Of a stretch of 64,000 nt of DNA, positions 10,330 to 22,990 are shown piece by piece. A program made the translations under genes and the position numbers. Numbering within the stretch: position 1 is the first letter of the stretch; each line of letters begins with the position of its first letter. The stretch covers positions 786,120 to 850,119 of the forward strand of contig JAAOMT010000741.1 in the NCBI GenBank assembly GCA_016748015.1, written 5' to 3'. The notes under the pieces were generated by a model. It worked only from the letters and a program-made list of their open reading frames with translations. It was not told the DNA's origin and searched no databases. The stretch comes from Geosiphon pyriformis (lineage: Eukaryota; Glomeromycota; Glomeromycetes; Archaeosporales; Geosiphonaceae).

Positions 10330-12490
10330 TGATTTCGTGTAATTTTAGTGGAACTGTAATTAATTAGTAAAGTTGATTTTTTTTTTGCCATGCACTGTAT
10401 CTCAATAAGACCATTTTTATTATAACTCAGATGAAAGTGAGCAGGAAAAGAAATTTTTTTAGGCAGGATACTTTGGTTCAACAATTTGAATTCTTGCTTA
10501 GATGAAAGCGTAAGGTTTTGGAAGATAAAAAAAATTCCTATGTTAAATTTGTTAAGAAACCTATTATCAAAAATTCTCAAACGATTACTTTTTTTAGAAT
10601 TATTTTAATATCTTAAAGTTTTTTGCCGAAAATTTCGTTATGTTTAGAGTTTAAAATGAAAGTTTGAAGCAAAATCGAAATTCATCTTAAAGGTTTTTTA
10701 TTCTAAGTTTTGGGAGCTAAAATAGGCTTTCGTAAAGTACGTTAATTTCTCTAGATAGATAAACCAATTTTTTTCCTCAATCATAATTAAAACTAGACCA
10801 TAAGAAAATTTCTCGAGTATAATGTGTGCTCATAATACTAAAGCAAAATAAATCCCTTTTGATTCCTAGTTTATTATACTTTCACTTTGATATTATACTT
10901 GCACTTAATATTTCTGATTTTTAAGTTTCATTTCAAATTTGAAAAAGCTTTCTTAAAAAGACTAGACAGCCAATGATTGAGATGCATAAATGAATTATTT
11001 TTCTGCCAAGGTAAATTTTAAGAAATGACCAATTAAAATCAGATCTACAATTCACATCATACATTATCCTTTTAATTATATCACAATTCCAACTAAATAT
11101 TTCAAAGTAAAAATTTTTTGTCCTACACTATTAATTTAATAGTTTATGTTTATAAAAAATGTGATCAAAAGATTTTAAAACAAGACTCTTTAAATTTCTT
11201 GTAAACCTGATTGATTCGAAAGTCCGAAAAATGATGATTCCAAAATTAATCAGAAATTATAAAATATAATAATACTAAATTAAATCCAATTTTTTCATTA
11301 AAAGAATAATACATTTTTGTATTATATAAAAAAAAAATATATAAGGATACCTTTTATTATTTATTCATAGGTATTTTACCTTTCAGAAAAATTCTATTTA
11401 TCTAAAGTTGGACATTCTTTTATAGGAATTCCTTACTTTCACATTATTATAAGTAGGAATAGCTGAGGTTGCAAAGATAAAAGGTTTAAGAAGTACATTT
11501 AATATTGTTCAAAAATTTAAAAGATACGATAAAGATATCTTTATTTTGAAATTTAAATAATTTTATTGACAAAAAGAAAAATCATAATAAAATAAGTATT
11601 TTCTACAATTTATTTTGTCATTTTTCTTTCTCAATAGAGACTTAACTTTTGAAAACCATAATAAATTCAGCCTTTGAACCACAAAGTTTATTTTTATTTC
11701 AATTTAGATTTAAAATCCTTTTTAACCAAGGACAAAAACCAGAAGTATTAAAAAATCTGTAATTTGAATTAAAGTGAACTATATTCAATGGTAAAGCACC
11801 CATTTAAGCTTAATTCTTAAATAACGATTAATGAACACGACAAGATTCGTTTTCATGTATTCACGAGGAATTTGACACATCATGCCTATCATGAAACAGT
11901 AAACAACTAACTTTATTAAAAAGTATTGACATTAATAAATATTACAGGATAATAATTCAAAACACACCTTCAATGATGTCCCTAATGACCTCTAAGTAAG
12001 ACTTTCATTTCGTGTTCTGGCATGACCCCAAATCTCAATCCTGTTCAGAATATTTGAACTCTTTTGAAACATAACGTAGAAAAAAAAATGTTAGCAAAGA
12101 AAATATATCTCAAAAAGTTTTTATTGGGTTGGTGGAAGAAAAGTATAACTTCCTCTGTTCAAACTGGTATAAACACAGAAGGGAGATTTACTACACATTA
12201 GTTATATTATATATTTAGAGGAGTGTGTTTAACAAATTGTGCAATCTAAAAAAATGTCTGTAATTACCTTCTACCAGAACTTTAAGGTTATTCTATTGTT
12301 TTAAAATGTTGCAAATCTTTAAATGAATTAATTAAAAAATGGTTTTTTATAATTTTTCATCATGTTTTTAAATAAAAGTTTATTATAACTAAAAAAAAAA
12401 AAGGGAAATTAAAAGTTATTTTATCAAAAATCATAGATTTAAATTTTGGAATCTACATATAAAATGTGTGCCGGAATCGTATAATTAATA
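10330..12490. other. AT-rich spacer between two Tc1-like copies
   Basis: No gene supported. Holds arm 2 of the inverted repeat (10950-11082). Poly-A/T-rich throughout. Confidence 0.5.
10950..11082 (-). repeat. Dispersed repeat, arm 2 of inverted pair
   Basis: Reverse-complement match of 663-802, diverged but alignable across most of its length. Confidence 0.6.
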
Positions 12491-12499
12491 CATTGTTAG

Positions 12500-13343
12500 A
12501 AAGACCAAAAGCCACTAATTTAATTAATATGAAATATAATATGCAATTCTTTCGCCCCCTAGTCTCAATAATTAACTCGCAGGTCGCAACTAAATTGATT
12601 AGCATAATTTTTTTGACAAGAAATTCCATTCTTTCACCATATATCACTCCAAATCATCCATATTTTGCGACATTTGTTTTTCTACTTCACGTTTAATAAT
12701 TGCCTACAAATTTCAATAGAATTTGGGTCCGGACTACACGACTGCTAGTCAATAACTTAGGTACATTTTCTGCACGAAACGCCTTAGCTACTCGACTTGT
12801 ACGCTTGGATTATTATCTTGCTGAAAGTCACTTTTTACCAAGTATTCCATTAACTTCTTCAACATTTTTTTGTAAATTTTCAACATAAAACTTAGCATCC
12901 ATGATATGCCGAAAACAAAATAATCTGGTTTTCCCTTCATAAAAAATTGCTCCGCGCAAAATATTTGCATGATCTTTTGATTTTAGATGAAATGGTTGTT
13001 TTCTCTTGTAGAAATGTTCAATTGTGTTTGGGAACAGTTGAAATGCTGTTTCATCCAAAAATAAGCTTTTTCAGCTTCCATTAAATTGAAATTTGCCCTA
13101 TCCAACACGTTTCTACTTTGGAAATTTCGTCAGTATTGGCGTAACACTTGGGAGTTTTTCATGTATCCAAAAGATTTTAAAATCTCTGCCAATTGTACGA
13201 TATAAAATTTTTACTCTTTCTGTATCTAGTTTACTGGCAAATTTTCGCAGAAACAAAGAATTTTCTTATGACGGCCATTACCGTCTTTACGCTTAATTTT
13301 TCCAGCTTTTGGGATTATATCGTACAGTTGAGATAGGTAGATT
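12500..13343 (-). pseudogene. Tc1-like transposase remnant (family B, copy 2)
   Basis: On the minus strand 13058-12828 is the longest clean piece. It begins MDETAFQLFPNTIEHFYKR, containing the first catalytic Asp region of Tc1-type transposases, and continues through the family's IMDA motif to ILGKK. The next block (QDNNP) matches the second-Asp motif with an Asn, followed by a stop. The tail near 12510 matches copy 1 closely. Flanks on both sides are decayed and I could not fix the terminal repeats. Non-functional. Confidence 0.75.
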
Positions 13344-13349
13344 AATGAT

Positions 13350-15160
13350 TTTAGTAGATTATTTGATTCGCAAATTTGTTTCTAATGTGAATTATAAACA
13401 AAGCTGCAGATTAATACCCTTTTTATAAATAATGGAAATGAAGTTTATCAAGCAATTTAATATTTATTATAAATAAATAAAATTTTCAAATTGATCAATT
13501 GTTTTATAAATATTTAATAGATTTTGTTTGTTTTGCTATTTGATTTTTTTGTATTTAACAAAAATTTTATTTTTAGTTTTATTGTTAAAAATCTATTTAT
13601 TTATTTATTTTTGTTATAGGTTTAATAACAAATTATAAATTATATTAATTGAATGTACAAAAAAATAAGATAAAAAATATAAAATAATTGTGAGCAGATT
13701 AATCATAATTAAAAAAAATCTTTGAAAACTAAATATTATAGCTGAAATAAAATTTAATAAGACTTTATATTTAGTGGATAAATTTAATACTTTTTTAATT
13801 AATTAATATATAAGCATCTTTTTTAAGTATGTATTTTAAAAAAGTTGATCAAATCAACTGTGAATTTTTAGTTTTATTATCAGTTTTTACTTTGAATCTT
13901 TATTTTTATTGCTTATATATATATATATAAATCTATTTTGTTGAGATGTGTTCATATTCACAATAAAACTTTTGTGGTAAAAATCTTTCGATCTGTAAAA
14001 TATATCATTCTTTTGTGATAAATACTAGTGTAACAATTTATTTGACACATTAAATTTTAAATTTTTTAATGTTATACATAATTATAACTGCTGAAAGCAA
14101 GTGTATTTATTTTGTTTTGTATTTTAAATTATTATCAACAAAGTTATTTAGTTTGTTCTTGTTTCTGATCCAATTGTATAAATATTTTTATTTTTTTGTA
14201 ATATTTATAAATTTACATTAGAATCGATTAGTAATTTTATTAGTTTCTGCAAAAATATTCAATAAAATATTATAAAATTTTTTTTTAATGTGAATAAAAT
14301 TAGCCGAATCCAAAATGTCTTATTCAAAAAACATTATGGTTTTTAATGGATATTATTTTTTGTCAATATATAAAATTAATTCATTTAAAAATATTTAAAT
14401 TTATCTTGACTTGTTCACGATTTCTTTTTAATTAAAATAGTCGTAAAATAAATATCCTAAAATATAAATATGGCTTTTCAATAATTGAATGGTAAATTAT
14501 TTAAATGTAGTAACGATTAAATAAATATATTTGTGAGAAATCTTTGCAAACAACTTATAGAGTAACAATAAATAAGAGAGTTTATACTTGAATTAAAAAT
14601 GGAAAAGCATTTGCAAATCTAAATTTCCAATAAACACACACATTTGCCATTTTTGGTAAAGACAATTGATTAAAAATAAAAATAAAAAAAGTAAAAAATA
14701 TTGCTTATAAATACTTGAACCTTAATCAGAATTTTGGGCAAACAGCTAAGCAAATATTAATATTGATTTACTTCCCAATTGGTCATGTTTAGGATACAGC
14801 AGGTTTATTAAAATTTAGTCCGAATGAAAACTGGCATACATGTAGTGTGATGTGTGTGTCAGAGAGTTCAGAAGAATGGTTTGACTACTGAATTTTGATT
14901 CCGAGGATCGGAGTTTCGTGGCTTCAAATGGAAATTAAATAAAGACTATATGGCAGTCATGAGACCTGAAAAAAAAACTAAAATCTCCTATTCGTTTTTC
15001 ATAATGCTAGGATAATTTCACAGCAGATAATGAATTCAAATATAGAATAATTTTTTTTTTTGAAGATGGGTAAAATATCTTTTTTATCTTTTGTTTTCCG
15101 AAATGAACAATTTTTAATTGACCCTTTAATCAGACTTATGACATTTCATTCAAAAGATTG
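13350..15160. other. AT-rich intergenic sequence
   Basis: Very AT-rich, with a short (AT)n run at about 13915-13929. No gene seen. Confidence 0.5.
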
Positions 15161-15173
15161 AATACTATTCGCA

Positions 15174-16061
15174 ATGGCAAGAAGACAACGGAGACTTATA
15201 AAACCCTCACCTGGTAATGAAGGCACTTATCTTGATGATTCAAAATATTCTCCTATGATAGACCCTGGAGTACCTCAAATAATATGGTGGTTACTTGTTT
15301 CAGCTTTAAACATAGTTTTATTGGTATTAGGTGTAATTCTAATAAAAAATTATTATATCGATGTAAGCGTCAAAAAAAGTCTTTAAAATGAGAAAGGGAG
15401 TTTTATTAACCCGCTTTCTTTGAAATCTTTCTTAGTGGACAGCCCAAAATATAATTAAAAAGGAGTTGTTTTACTTTGTGCTCATTTGTGAAGGGTTACC
15501 GAGAATTGTTACTATTTTGCTACTTTGGTATTATAGCAAAAAACTATCTTACATTTTGGGATGCAATAGCTGTATTTATTTGTAAGTTTACTGATATTAG
15601 AATGGTTCTTTTATTTGAATTTCTTGAGAAATTAATTTGTTTCCTTATTTCAACCAGGCAAGAAAGAAGGTTATTTAGTGAATGGTGAAGTGGCAATAAC
15701 TCGTCGACAAATTCGCACTTTAGGCAATTGTGCTGATGGACTTAGTTTATTATACCTTTTATTAATGATAATTGCAATTTTTATAAATTTTGGAAACATA
15801 AGAGTAAAAACTGGAGAGGGATTTACGGGTGGAAATGTGGGTGAACATTTTAAAAGTGGCCTGGATGGAATAAAAAATGATTTCTCGAATTCAGGTGTGG
15901 CAGATCGAAAAATTATAAGTTTGGTAATCGCTTTAATCTTTCAGGCTATGATTCTAGTCACCCGAGTGATTATGTCTATAATGATTCAAAGTTGTCAACG
16001 GATATTTCCAGGTGATCTAGATGAACAAGGGGATATTATTTTTGGTGTTGTATTATATTGA
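15174..16061 (+). CDS. Four-span membrane protein, three exons
   Basis: Exon 1 (15174-15362) ends GAT|GTAAGC, intron 1 is 131 nt. Exon 2 (15494-15581) starts after GTGAAG and ends TTT|GTAAGT, intron 2 is 76 nt. Exon 3 (15658-16061) starts after CAACCAG. All phases agree (0 then 1) and give 226 residues, whereas the unspliced frames stop early. The N-terminus is basic and cytosolic-looking (MARRQRR). Membrane segments lie at about 36-57, 66-92, 121-137 and 178-203, with a Gly-rich polar loop at 138-177 and a short tail ending FGVVLY. I do not recognise the family; four spans and short ends would suit a tetraspan or a small channel-like protein. Further introns in exon 3 cannot be excluded. Confidence 0.65.
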
Positions 16062-16069
16062 AATATTTT

Positions 16070-17340
16070 CTCTAGATACAAAACTTTATTTTTATAGTTT
16101 TTTAATTAACTAATTTTCAAGAAATGTAATTATGTTTTAATAGTTTCCCAATAAGAATAAATTTCCATCCTCAATTATAAAAATCATTAATAAAATTAAT
16201 TCTCAAGAAAGCATATCAACAAAAAAATTAGATTCCAATACAGTATAAAGATTAATTTTTTTTTGCCCTTAATCTCTATATCCTTTTTTGGGAATGTTAA
16301 AAATTTGAAACTTTTCAAACATAACCTCAAAAAAAAGAACTTTTTATTTTTTTTTCTCTGGGTTGGTTTTGTTCACAAGTTAATATATCAAAGACAAAAG
16401 TTTCAAAATAATTGCAACAATGGATTTCCAAAAGGGCTTTTCTGTTTAGTGTCAGGTCTTTATGTTTTTATTTATTTGTAATTCAAACATCAAAGCTAGC
16501 AATAAATTCTTCAAAATTATATGTGACTTTTATCATAAAAATTTCAATTTTTTTTTTTAGCAGCTAATTGTTTCAAACTGTAATGATGGTTAACCCATGA
16601 AAAAAAAAACTTTGTGAATTTATAATTTCTAGTATTGTGTCTAACTACATTTAATATTTTGCTTTCATTAAGAAAATTTAAGCTGTTCTTATTTGCTTTT
16701 GAAAGTTAAAAATTAAACTTTTCAATTAGTTATTTGACAAAAGTGAATTGCAGATTTCTTTTCTCTTCATTTTAAATTATTTTAAATCTAATTTTTTAAA
16801 TTAAAATATATTAAGAATTTTTTATTACTTAAGTATTTGCAAAAATTTCCAACATTTACATTTACTTTTTAAAGTGTTCTATTTAGTCATTCGTGTAAAC
16901 ATTAGAGCTCAAGATATTTTAAACTTTATAATTTTTGAAAATTTATGGTTTGCATTTTTATACTTTCCTGGTGGCTCAACTTGAAGCTAGGGTCTTGAGT
17001 AATTGACCTTTGAATCGAGCGTACTTGTGGAAAAAACGCAATTTAACTGATTTCTTATAAGAACGAGTGATGCATGTTCGCTGCATAATGCCACCGAAAT
17101 CAAATCGTTTTGAAAAAAATTCCATATTAATCTTATTTTTCATCACTATATATTCGGCAGATTGGTGTATCAATTTAAAAATTTCCTTTTAAAGGATCCA
17201 AGATTAAGTTTCAGATTTTCGTTTAATGCCTAATAATTTTTGGATTGACCGTATTTATTGAATTTATATAATAACGGATTGATCTTCAAAAAGAGCGGAA
17301 TTATTTAAAAATTTATGAAACATATATAATATTTGGTTTA
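16070..17340. other. Intergenic with one coding-like patch
   Basis: Mostly AT-rich. At 16976-17173 the minus strand is open (65 codons, basic, FDFGGIMQRTC near its middle) and less AT-rich than its flanks. It has no start context or family I recognise and may be a repeat remnant. Confidence 0.3.
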
Positions 17341-17464
17341 ATTCATAATTTAGTTAATAGGTACTTTTGGGGGCGAAAGTTTCTGAAAAGCTTAGGGAAT
17401 ATATCAATGAATCAAAAAATTGGGAAAGCAGATGCAAAAAAGAAATATCGCAAAATAATCGATG

Positions 17465-17585
17465 AAAAGAAAACAGAACAGAACAGAACAAAACAGAATA
17501 GAACAGAACGAACAGAACATAACATAACAGAATAGGGCAGAACAGAACATGACAGAACAGAAGTGAAGAGAAGAGAACAGAAAAG
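17465..17585. repeat. ACAGA pentanucleotide microsatellite
   Basis: About 24 imperfect units of gaaca/acaga in tandem, decaying toward the right end. It lies 60 bp past the stop codon of the acidic gene, probably in its 3' UTR or terminator region. Confidence 0.9.
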
Positions 17586-17648
17586 GAAATTCTAAAACCG
17601 TCCAAATTTTCGATTTTTTAAAATGACCTGGCTAAAATTAGAAAATAG

Positions 17649-18635
17649 CTAATTCAATTGTTGAAACAATTCGTATAATTCAGCATCCTCCTCGATAAGG
17701 TCACTAGAATATTTTGGTTGGTATGATTCTAAATCTTTAAAGAAATCATCATCATCATCATCATGCCCAATCATAGCATAATCATCATTAATATCTTGGC
17801 CATCAAAATCTATTTGCTCAGAAGTTTCGTATTCAGACTGCTGAACCGTATGCCAATCACAATTACCATCATCTAGTTCGTCATCTTCAAAAATACCAAG
17901 TTCCGCCATTTGTTCAGGGGTAAGGTAACAATTTTCATTTCCTGGTGTCTCATCGAACCCTTCCCCTTCTTGGAAATCTTCCTCCTTATTACTTGAGATT
18001 TCAGTTTCTGATAAGGAAATTGGCTCATTTTTGATACTCGAGATTTCAAATTCAGTTTCTTCTGGTTCATTATAGAGCTGGCAATCATCTGAAGACTGAA
18101 AGGAAGATGATGAATGTTTCATCACTGTTAGCTGAGCGATGATTTCATATAATGTTCTTCTTTTTTCAGCAGATGACATTTCTTGTTCACATGGAGGAGT
18201 TTCCGATTTAATATGCTGAGTATTACTTTCTTTTTCTGAGGTTGGTTTTCCCATATCTTGTAAATCAGCAATAATCTGACCAAGGATTTGTCGTTTATCA
18301 TCATACGAAAACTGCTCTTCATTTGTCGTCATAAATTCATCATTGTCGTAATCATCATCTGCTGTAAGTAGATTTGAACAATTTTTGTTTTCTTTCAGCT
18401 TAGCGTTATATTGATTTTCGTCATTTTCATCATTCTCAATTGCTGCTGCTACCTCTCGCGATTTCAATGTTGCTTTTCGTTGTTTACGTATTGTGGCATG
18501 AGCCTTCTTTTTTTGGCGTGCCACGAAACGGAGGCGTCGAGATTTTTTACAAATTTGGGCATTTGAAGAAGTTTTCGAACTTTCGAACTTTAAGTTTTGT
18601 CCAGGTTTTGATGATGTTATATTAATCATTTCCAT
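17649..18635 (-). CDS. Acidic nuclear-type protein with a duplicated helical motif
   Basis: 328 residues, one exon, first ATG at 18635. Residues 30-60 are strongly basic (KKSRRLRFVARQKKK), a likely nuclear localisation or nucleic-acid-binding stretch. The rest is very acidic, with Asp/Glu/Ser runs. Two copies of one motif lie at 113-128 (DKRQILGQIIADLQDM) and 157-172 (EKRRTLYEIIAQLTVM), 44 residues apart. The pattern is acidic-K-R-x2-L-x2-IIA-x-L-x2-M, probably two amphipathic helices. The C-terminus (ELYELFQQLN) is acidic and hydrophobic, like activation domains. No known family recognised. A transcription cofactor or chromatin adaptor is inference. An Asp-coding ATC run at 17745-17764 may be length-variable. 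Confidence 0.8.
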   Translation of the reverse strand: MEMINITSSKPGQNLKFESSKTSSNAQICKKSRRLRFVARQKKKAHATIRKQRKATLKSREVAAAIENDENDENQYNAKLKENKNCSNLLTADDDYDNDEFMTTNEEQFSYDDKRQILGQIIADLQDMGKPTSEKESNTQHIKSETPPCEQEMSSAEKRRTLYEIIAQLTVMKHSSSSFQSSDDCQLYNEPEETEFEISSIKNEPISLSETEISSNKEEDFQEGEGFDETPGNENCYLTPEQMAELGIFEDDELDDGNCDWHTVQQSEYETSEQIDFDGQDINDDYAMIGHDDDDDDFFKDLESYQPKYSSDLIEEDAELYELFQQLN

Positions 18636-18990
18636 TTTTGCAAGTTGGAGTGAAAGTAAAAAAAAAAACTGCGAAATTTAAAAATGTTTAGAAAATTTGC
18701 AACTTTTTTAAATCCTTCGGGATTCAAAATTTAAATCTGTTTCTTTCACTCCAAAGAAACTTGTTTCATAAAATTCAAACAGTGAAAGTTTCAAAAATGA
18801 GGGTTCTGCAGTGATTTTTTTGGGAAATTACAGTGCCACCGCGACCTTTCACAATAAGCCTGTCTGGTCAATTACAAATTACTAATTTATCCTATCGACC
18901 AATGACACAATCATTGATGCAGAATTGACGGCACGCACATGCACATATATAATGTTAATATTCTGAGATCGGCCGTTCTTTTATGGTAAG
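18636..18990. promoter_or_regulatory. Upstream region with TATA-like element
   Basis: Lies between the start of the acidic gene and a plus-strand stretch. It contains a tatataa at 18946-18952 and a ccaatgaca at 18899-18907, and is locally less AT-rich. It could serve the acidic gene, a plus-strand transcript, or both. Confidence 0.3.
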
Positions 18991-19129
18991 AATTTGTTGA
19001 TTTAAAGTTTTTTACCTTGATCAAATATACCTTTGAAACCAAACTTTAAATGGTAATTGATTTGGTTTAAGTATGTTTCCTTTGCAACTTTATTTTGAAT
19101 TGATTATCTTTCAATAATTGAGAAGATGA

Positions 19130-19275
19130 AGATTAAAATAATTTATTTTTGAAAAGAAGTTATTTAAGAGATGATGTTACAGCAAGAGCAGCTTTAGAAG
19201 GTCCAATTTTTTTAGTTTTTCCTCAGGCTTTTCACATTAAATGGGGCACATCTGCTGTAGGTTCCAAACAAGCTT
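19130..19275 (+). other. Coding-like fragment, possible exon
   Basis: An open stretch ends with TAA at 19273-19275 and reads RDDVTARAALEGP then a hydrophobic run and a short polar tail. Codon use looks coding rather than random, but there is no start codon, and no acceptor gives a convincing join to an upstream ATG. It could be a terminal exon or a gene fragment. Confidence 0.25.
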
Positions 19276-19299
19276 AAGTACAAGTTTTGGCGAAGTGGA

Positions 19300-22200
19300 G
19301 TTGTAATACAACGAAAATATTTTAAACTTTCCTTTTTGTATTAAAATAACAACAAAAAAAAAGAGAAAATTGGATCGAAATCGATCCACTATGAGATAAG
19401 AATAAAGAATTAACCTCATGTTCTGCCTGATGATGCCTAATGTGTCTAGGGCATTGTTACATTGCAGATAAACATTTGTAGCTTGTGATTAATTTTCTAA
19501 ATATCTAAATTTCAATATAAAAAAATTTAAAAAAAGAATAATCAGGAGACAGATATATAATTTTTTGTTTCCCATTTAGAAAAAAAAAGAGATCAGTGAT
19601 TCTATAGTTTCATTGACCTTAAAGATTTTAGATCGGTTGGTATAGAATAATTTACAATGTATATTTCAAACTTTAAAAGCTTTTGCTTGAGATGTGAAAA
19701 TTTTTTAAATGACAGTTTTTTGAGTAGATTTTTTTATCTATTATTAAAATGAAAGGTCTTTTTTTTGATTATTGGAAATTTGCGGGTAGCAAGACCTGGA
19801 ATCTTTCAAGACAGACCACCTGTTTAAAAAAAGGTTTTTTAGTGGTTTTCATTAAGCAAAAAAAATTTCTTATCAGCTGACAAATTAAATTTAATCGCAA
19901 TGTTGAGATTAAATTTTTTTTTGCAACAGACTCGTTTGCTAATTCGATTTTTCGGGCATACCGTAAGTTGTTGACTGATGTAAGCGGTTATTTCCGATAT
20001 CAATTTCAGTACCGGTATACTTTAACAGGAAATATATTCCGTAAGTTGTACCCCCTAAAAAATTGTCAGAAATTGGTTTTTCAAAGCCATTACAAATTTA
20101 AAAATCATATGTATAGTATCCAAATATAAATGAAATTTCGGACCTAAAAATCAATAAAGGGTATAATTTATAGAGTGTCTACAAATCAATAATCTATTCT
20201 ATTTTATATAATTGAAACACCAATTTTTCCCCAAATGTTTGATATTAAGGTTTCAGGCATTGAAATATATATTTTATTGACAGTTCTGATGTAAACATGA
20301 ACTCTAAAATGTCTAACATCATATACCGGTATTTTTGGAACTTATTTTTAATGGATTTGACTAATAATAAATAATTTAAAAATGTAAGTTATTGAGACTT
20401 TGATAAAAACAATTTTATATTTGAAAAAATCACTTAATCAAGCTTTCTATCAGATATTAAATTCAAAATTATAGTTTTATCTGGATCATAAAAGTTACAA
20501 AATATATTAAAACAAGAATTAAATATTATTATCCAAAAAAATATTTAATTTTCATTTTTTAAGCAAAAATATTGTTGTGAGCACCCTCAAGTTTTTATTT
20601 TAGATTTGTGAACATTATTCTGAAAAACTTCAAATTTTCTTTAAAAAGTTTTTTTTCTGTAATTTTTTCCAATAGAAAAAATGCAGAGAATTTTAGAATA
20701 TACATTAAATTTGAAGATACAGTGTTACAAAACCCATACCATTTTCTTAGTGAAAAGAGTATAGTACAAGATCAAAAATCAACTAAATCTGAGATTTTAA
20801 AACATTTCAAAGAATAATTAAACAAATCGAGCTAGAAAACCAAATAAATATCGCAGAAACATTTTTGAAGCCAATATATATTTTCCTGATATTTGAGTAA
20901 CAAGAATATTTGAAACCCAGTTTAACCTCAATATTAAATCATTTGTTTCAAAAATAACTTAAATCTAATTTTGTACCACTATTTGAAAAATTTCTATATT
21001 TCATTTGAAGCCATATTACAAATTAAATTTAGCGATATTAATTTAATTTTAATTAATATTTTTGAAAATCAGAAAGAATTTTAATAGATTAAAGCATTGA
21101 ATAACTTTCCGTTTCGAATTGAAACTATTCTTGATTAGTATCAGAAAAGTAAATTGGAAAAACTTGAGTTCTGTGATATAGTCCTTAAAAGTTGTTATTG
21201 TTCTTTTTTCATGAGAAAATGAACAAAAAGGAGCTCAAGGAAAAATTTCAGTTTGAGAAACTTTTTTTAATCATATGTGTTATACCCTAAAGAGTGCAAA
21301 AATGCTTTTTTAAAATATTGTTAATCTTAACTCATTTTGAAAAAACTTAAATACATGCATAAAATGTACCACAAAAGGCGATAGAAGATCTTTGATGTTC
21401 CTGTGGGAAAATTTTATTTCCCCAAGAATACGTCAGCACATATTGCCCTTTAAACTTATGTAAATTGAAAATGATGGGTCCCGGGGTTTAAAAGCTTAAA
21501 AATTTGTGATTGAATGGAAATAGAAATGTATAGTTTAAATTCTAAACGCTTTCTAATGGTATCATCATCAAGTTCTTAAAGGATACAGGTTTCAAAGAAG
21601 ACAAAGAAAGTTGCAAAGTATAAGCAACTTGATTCACCGATCATTTTTCAGATACAAATGCTCCATCATTTGGAAAACAAGGATCATTCAAAAATTTTTC
21701 TCTGCATGCATAGCACAAAAAGTTATTAGCCAAATATCAACATATTTCAAAAAACCTAAAGAAGCCAAGTTTGTGCATCGATTGAAACAACTTGTCATAC
21801 ACTCCTTATGCGTCAATTATTTAGTTGATTAAATCTTGAATCTTTTTAAATGTTTATTGATTTAAGCAATTATGGCTAAATTTTGATGTCGCTAGGCTTG
21901 TTTCAAAGCAAATCCAAGACAATTCTTAAATTAGAATCAAGATTCGATGTCATTAGCAAACCTGGAGGGGGTGTCCTTCTCTTAAAATTGATTTTTTAAA
22001 ATGAGCTTGCTTTATGCTATTAATCCTTAAAAAAAGGTTTCTGGCTTTAATTTATGATTAAATCTTTTCAAAAGGGAAATTAAGTTATTAACGAACCCTG
22101 TGACTTTATCATATATTAAGTTGGTCATAATTTTATCGTTAAAAATATAGAGGATTGACAATACTCGTTTTAAAGGGTGTCAATAAAAGCTTACATATTA

Positions 22201-22900
22201 TTTTTGTTAAAGATTTCGAGTTTACCATTAAAGGCTGAATAAAAATTTCCAGAAAATATAAAGCTTTGGTATTTTCAAAAGTCCTAATCGAAACAATAAA
22301 AACCTTGTTTCGCCGGATTTGTTTAATTGAATACAAGATAGATTTACTAAAATTGTTCAATACCCTACGGTAAATAAACAGGTGAGGAACATCGATTGCA
22401 GCATTAAAGCCGATTTAATCAATAATACATAGCCCTCTTAAATTATCACCATAGATAAATCAAATTTTCATTAAGAATTTAACCCATCAAGGCACTCAAC
22501 ATACAGGTATTTGTTCACTATTTTCTTTGGTTAAATCATTTTTAAAGGAAAGACGATAACGTGATTAACATTCTGATGCACCATGGGAATGGTGACTACC
22601 CTTCTTATTGAATTTTGTCCCGGAAGTCAAGGGTCAAACTCAATTTCCCTCGTTAAACAAATACTCATCCCTCTTCATACTTCTCACCCTCAACTGACAG
22701 GAAATTCTAGCCAATAGCACGAAAGGTAATAATGCAAAAAGAGTAAGAGAGATCTCACCATATGTCAATCATCATATGACACTTTGAAATTTGAAAGAGA
22801 ATATTTAAGATGGCACCGGATAGAATAAAGTTTTTACATAAAAAGTGAAAACCTTATTCAAAATTTTCTTAAAATGGGCCTTGTATTGAAAATAATTATC
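19300..22900. other. Long intergenic stretch
   Basis: AT-rich with scattered less-AT-rich patches (21.5-21.9 kb, 22.5-22.8 kb). The longest plus-strand frame, 21611-21832, has no recognisable motif. I see no gene I would defend. Confidence 0.4.
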
Positions 22901-22924
22901 AGTGCTCTCTCTTTCAACTTTTAA

Positions 22925-22990
22925 GACCACTCGGGTCATTCGACCCGTGAGCGTGTCGTATATGGCAGTGGAGTAGGCCATCTCCCGAGA
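22925..22990. repeat. GC-rich hairpin patch
   Basis: CGGGTC at 22932-22937 and GACCCG at 22942-22947 form a perfect 6-bp stem with a 4-nt loop, followed by a GC-richer stretch to about 22990. It stands out in AT-rich DNA. It may be part of a short dispersed repeat. The minus strand is open across it (22993-22805) without a recognisable product. Confidence 0.45.

Noticed and set aside
17354-17605. Minus-strand frame rich in Leu, Phe, Ser and Cys
   Set aside because: It is a translation of the ACAGA microsatellite.
18983-19275. ATG followed at once by GTAAG at 18986, as a one-codon first exon
   Set aside because: No acceptor downstream joins it in phase to the coding-like fragment ending at 19275.
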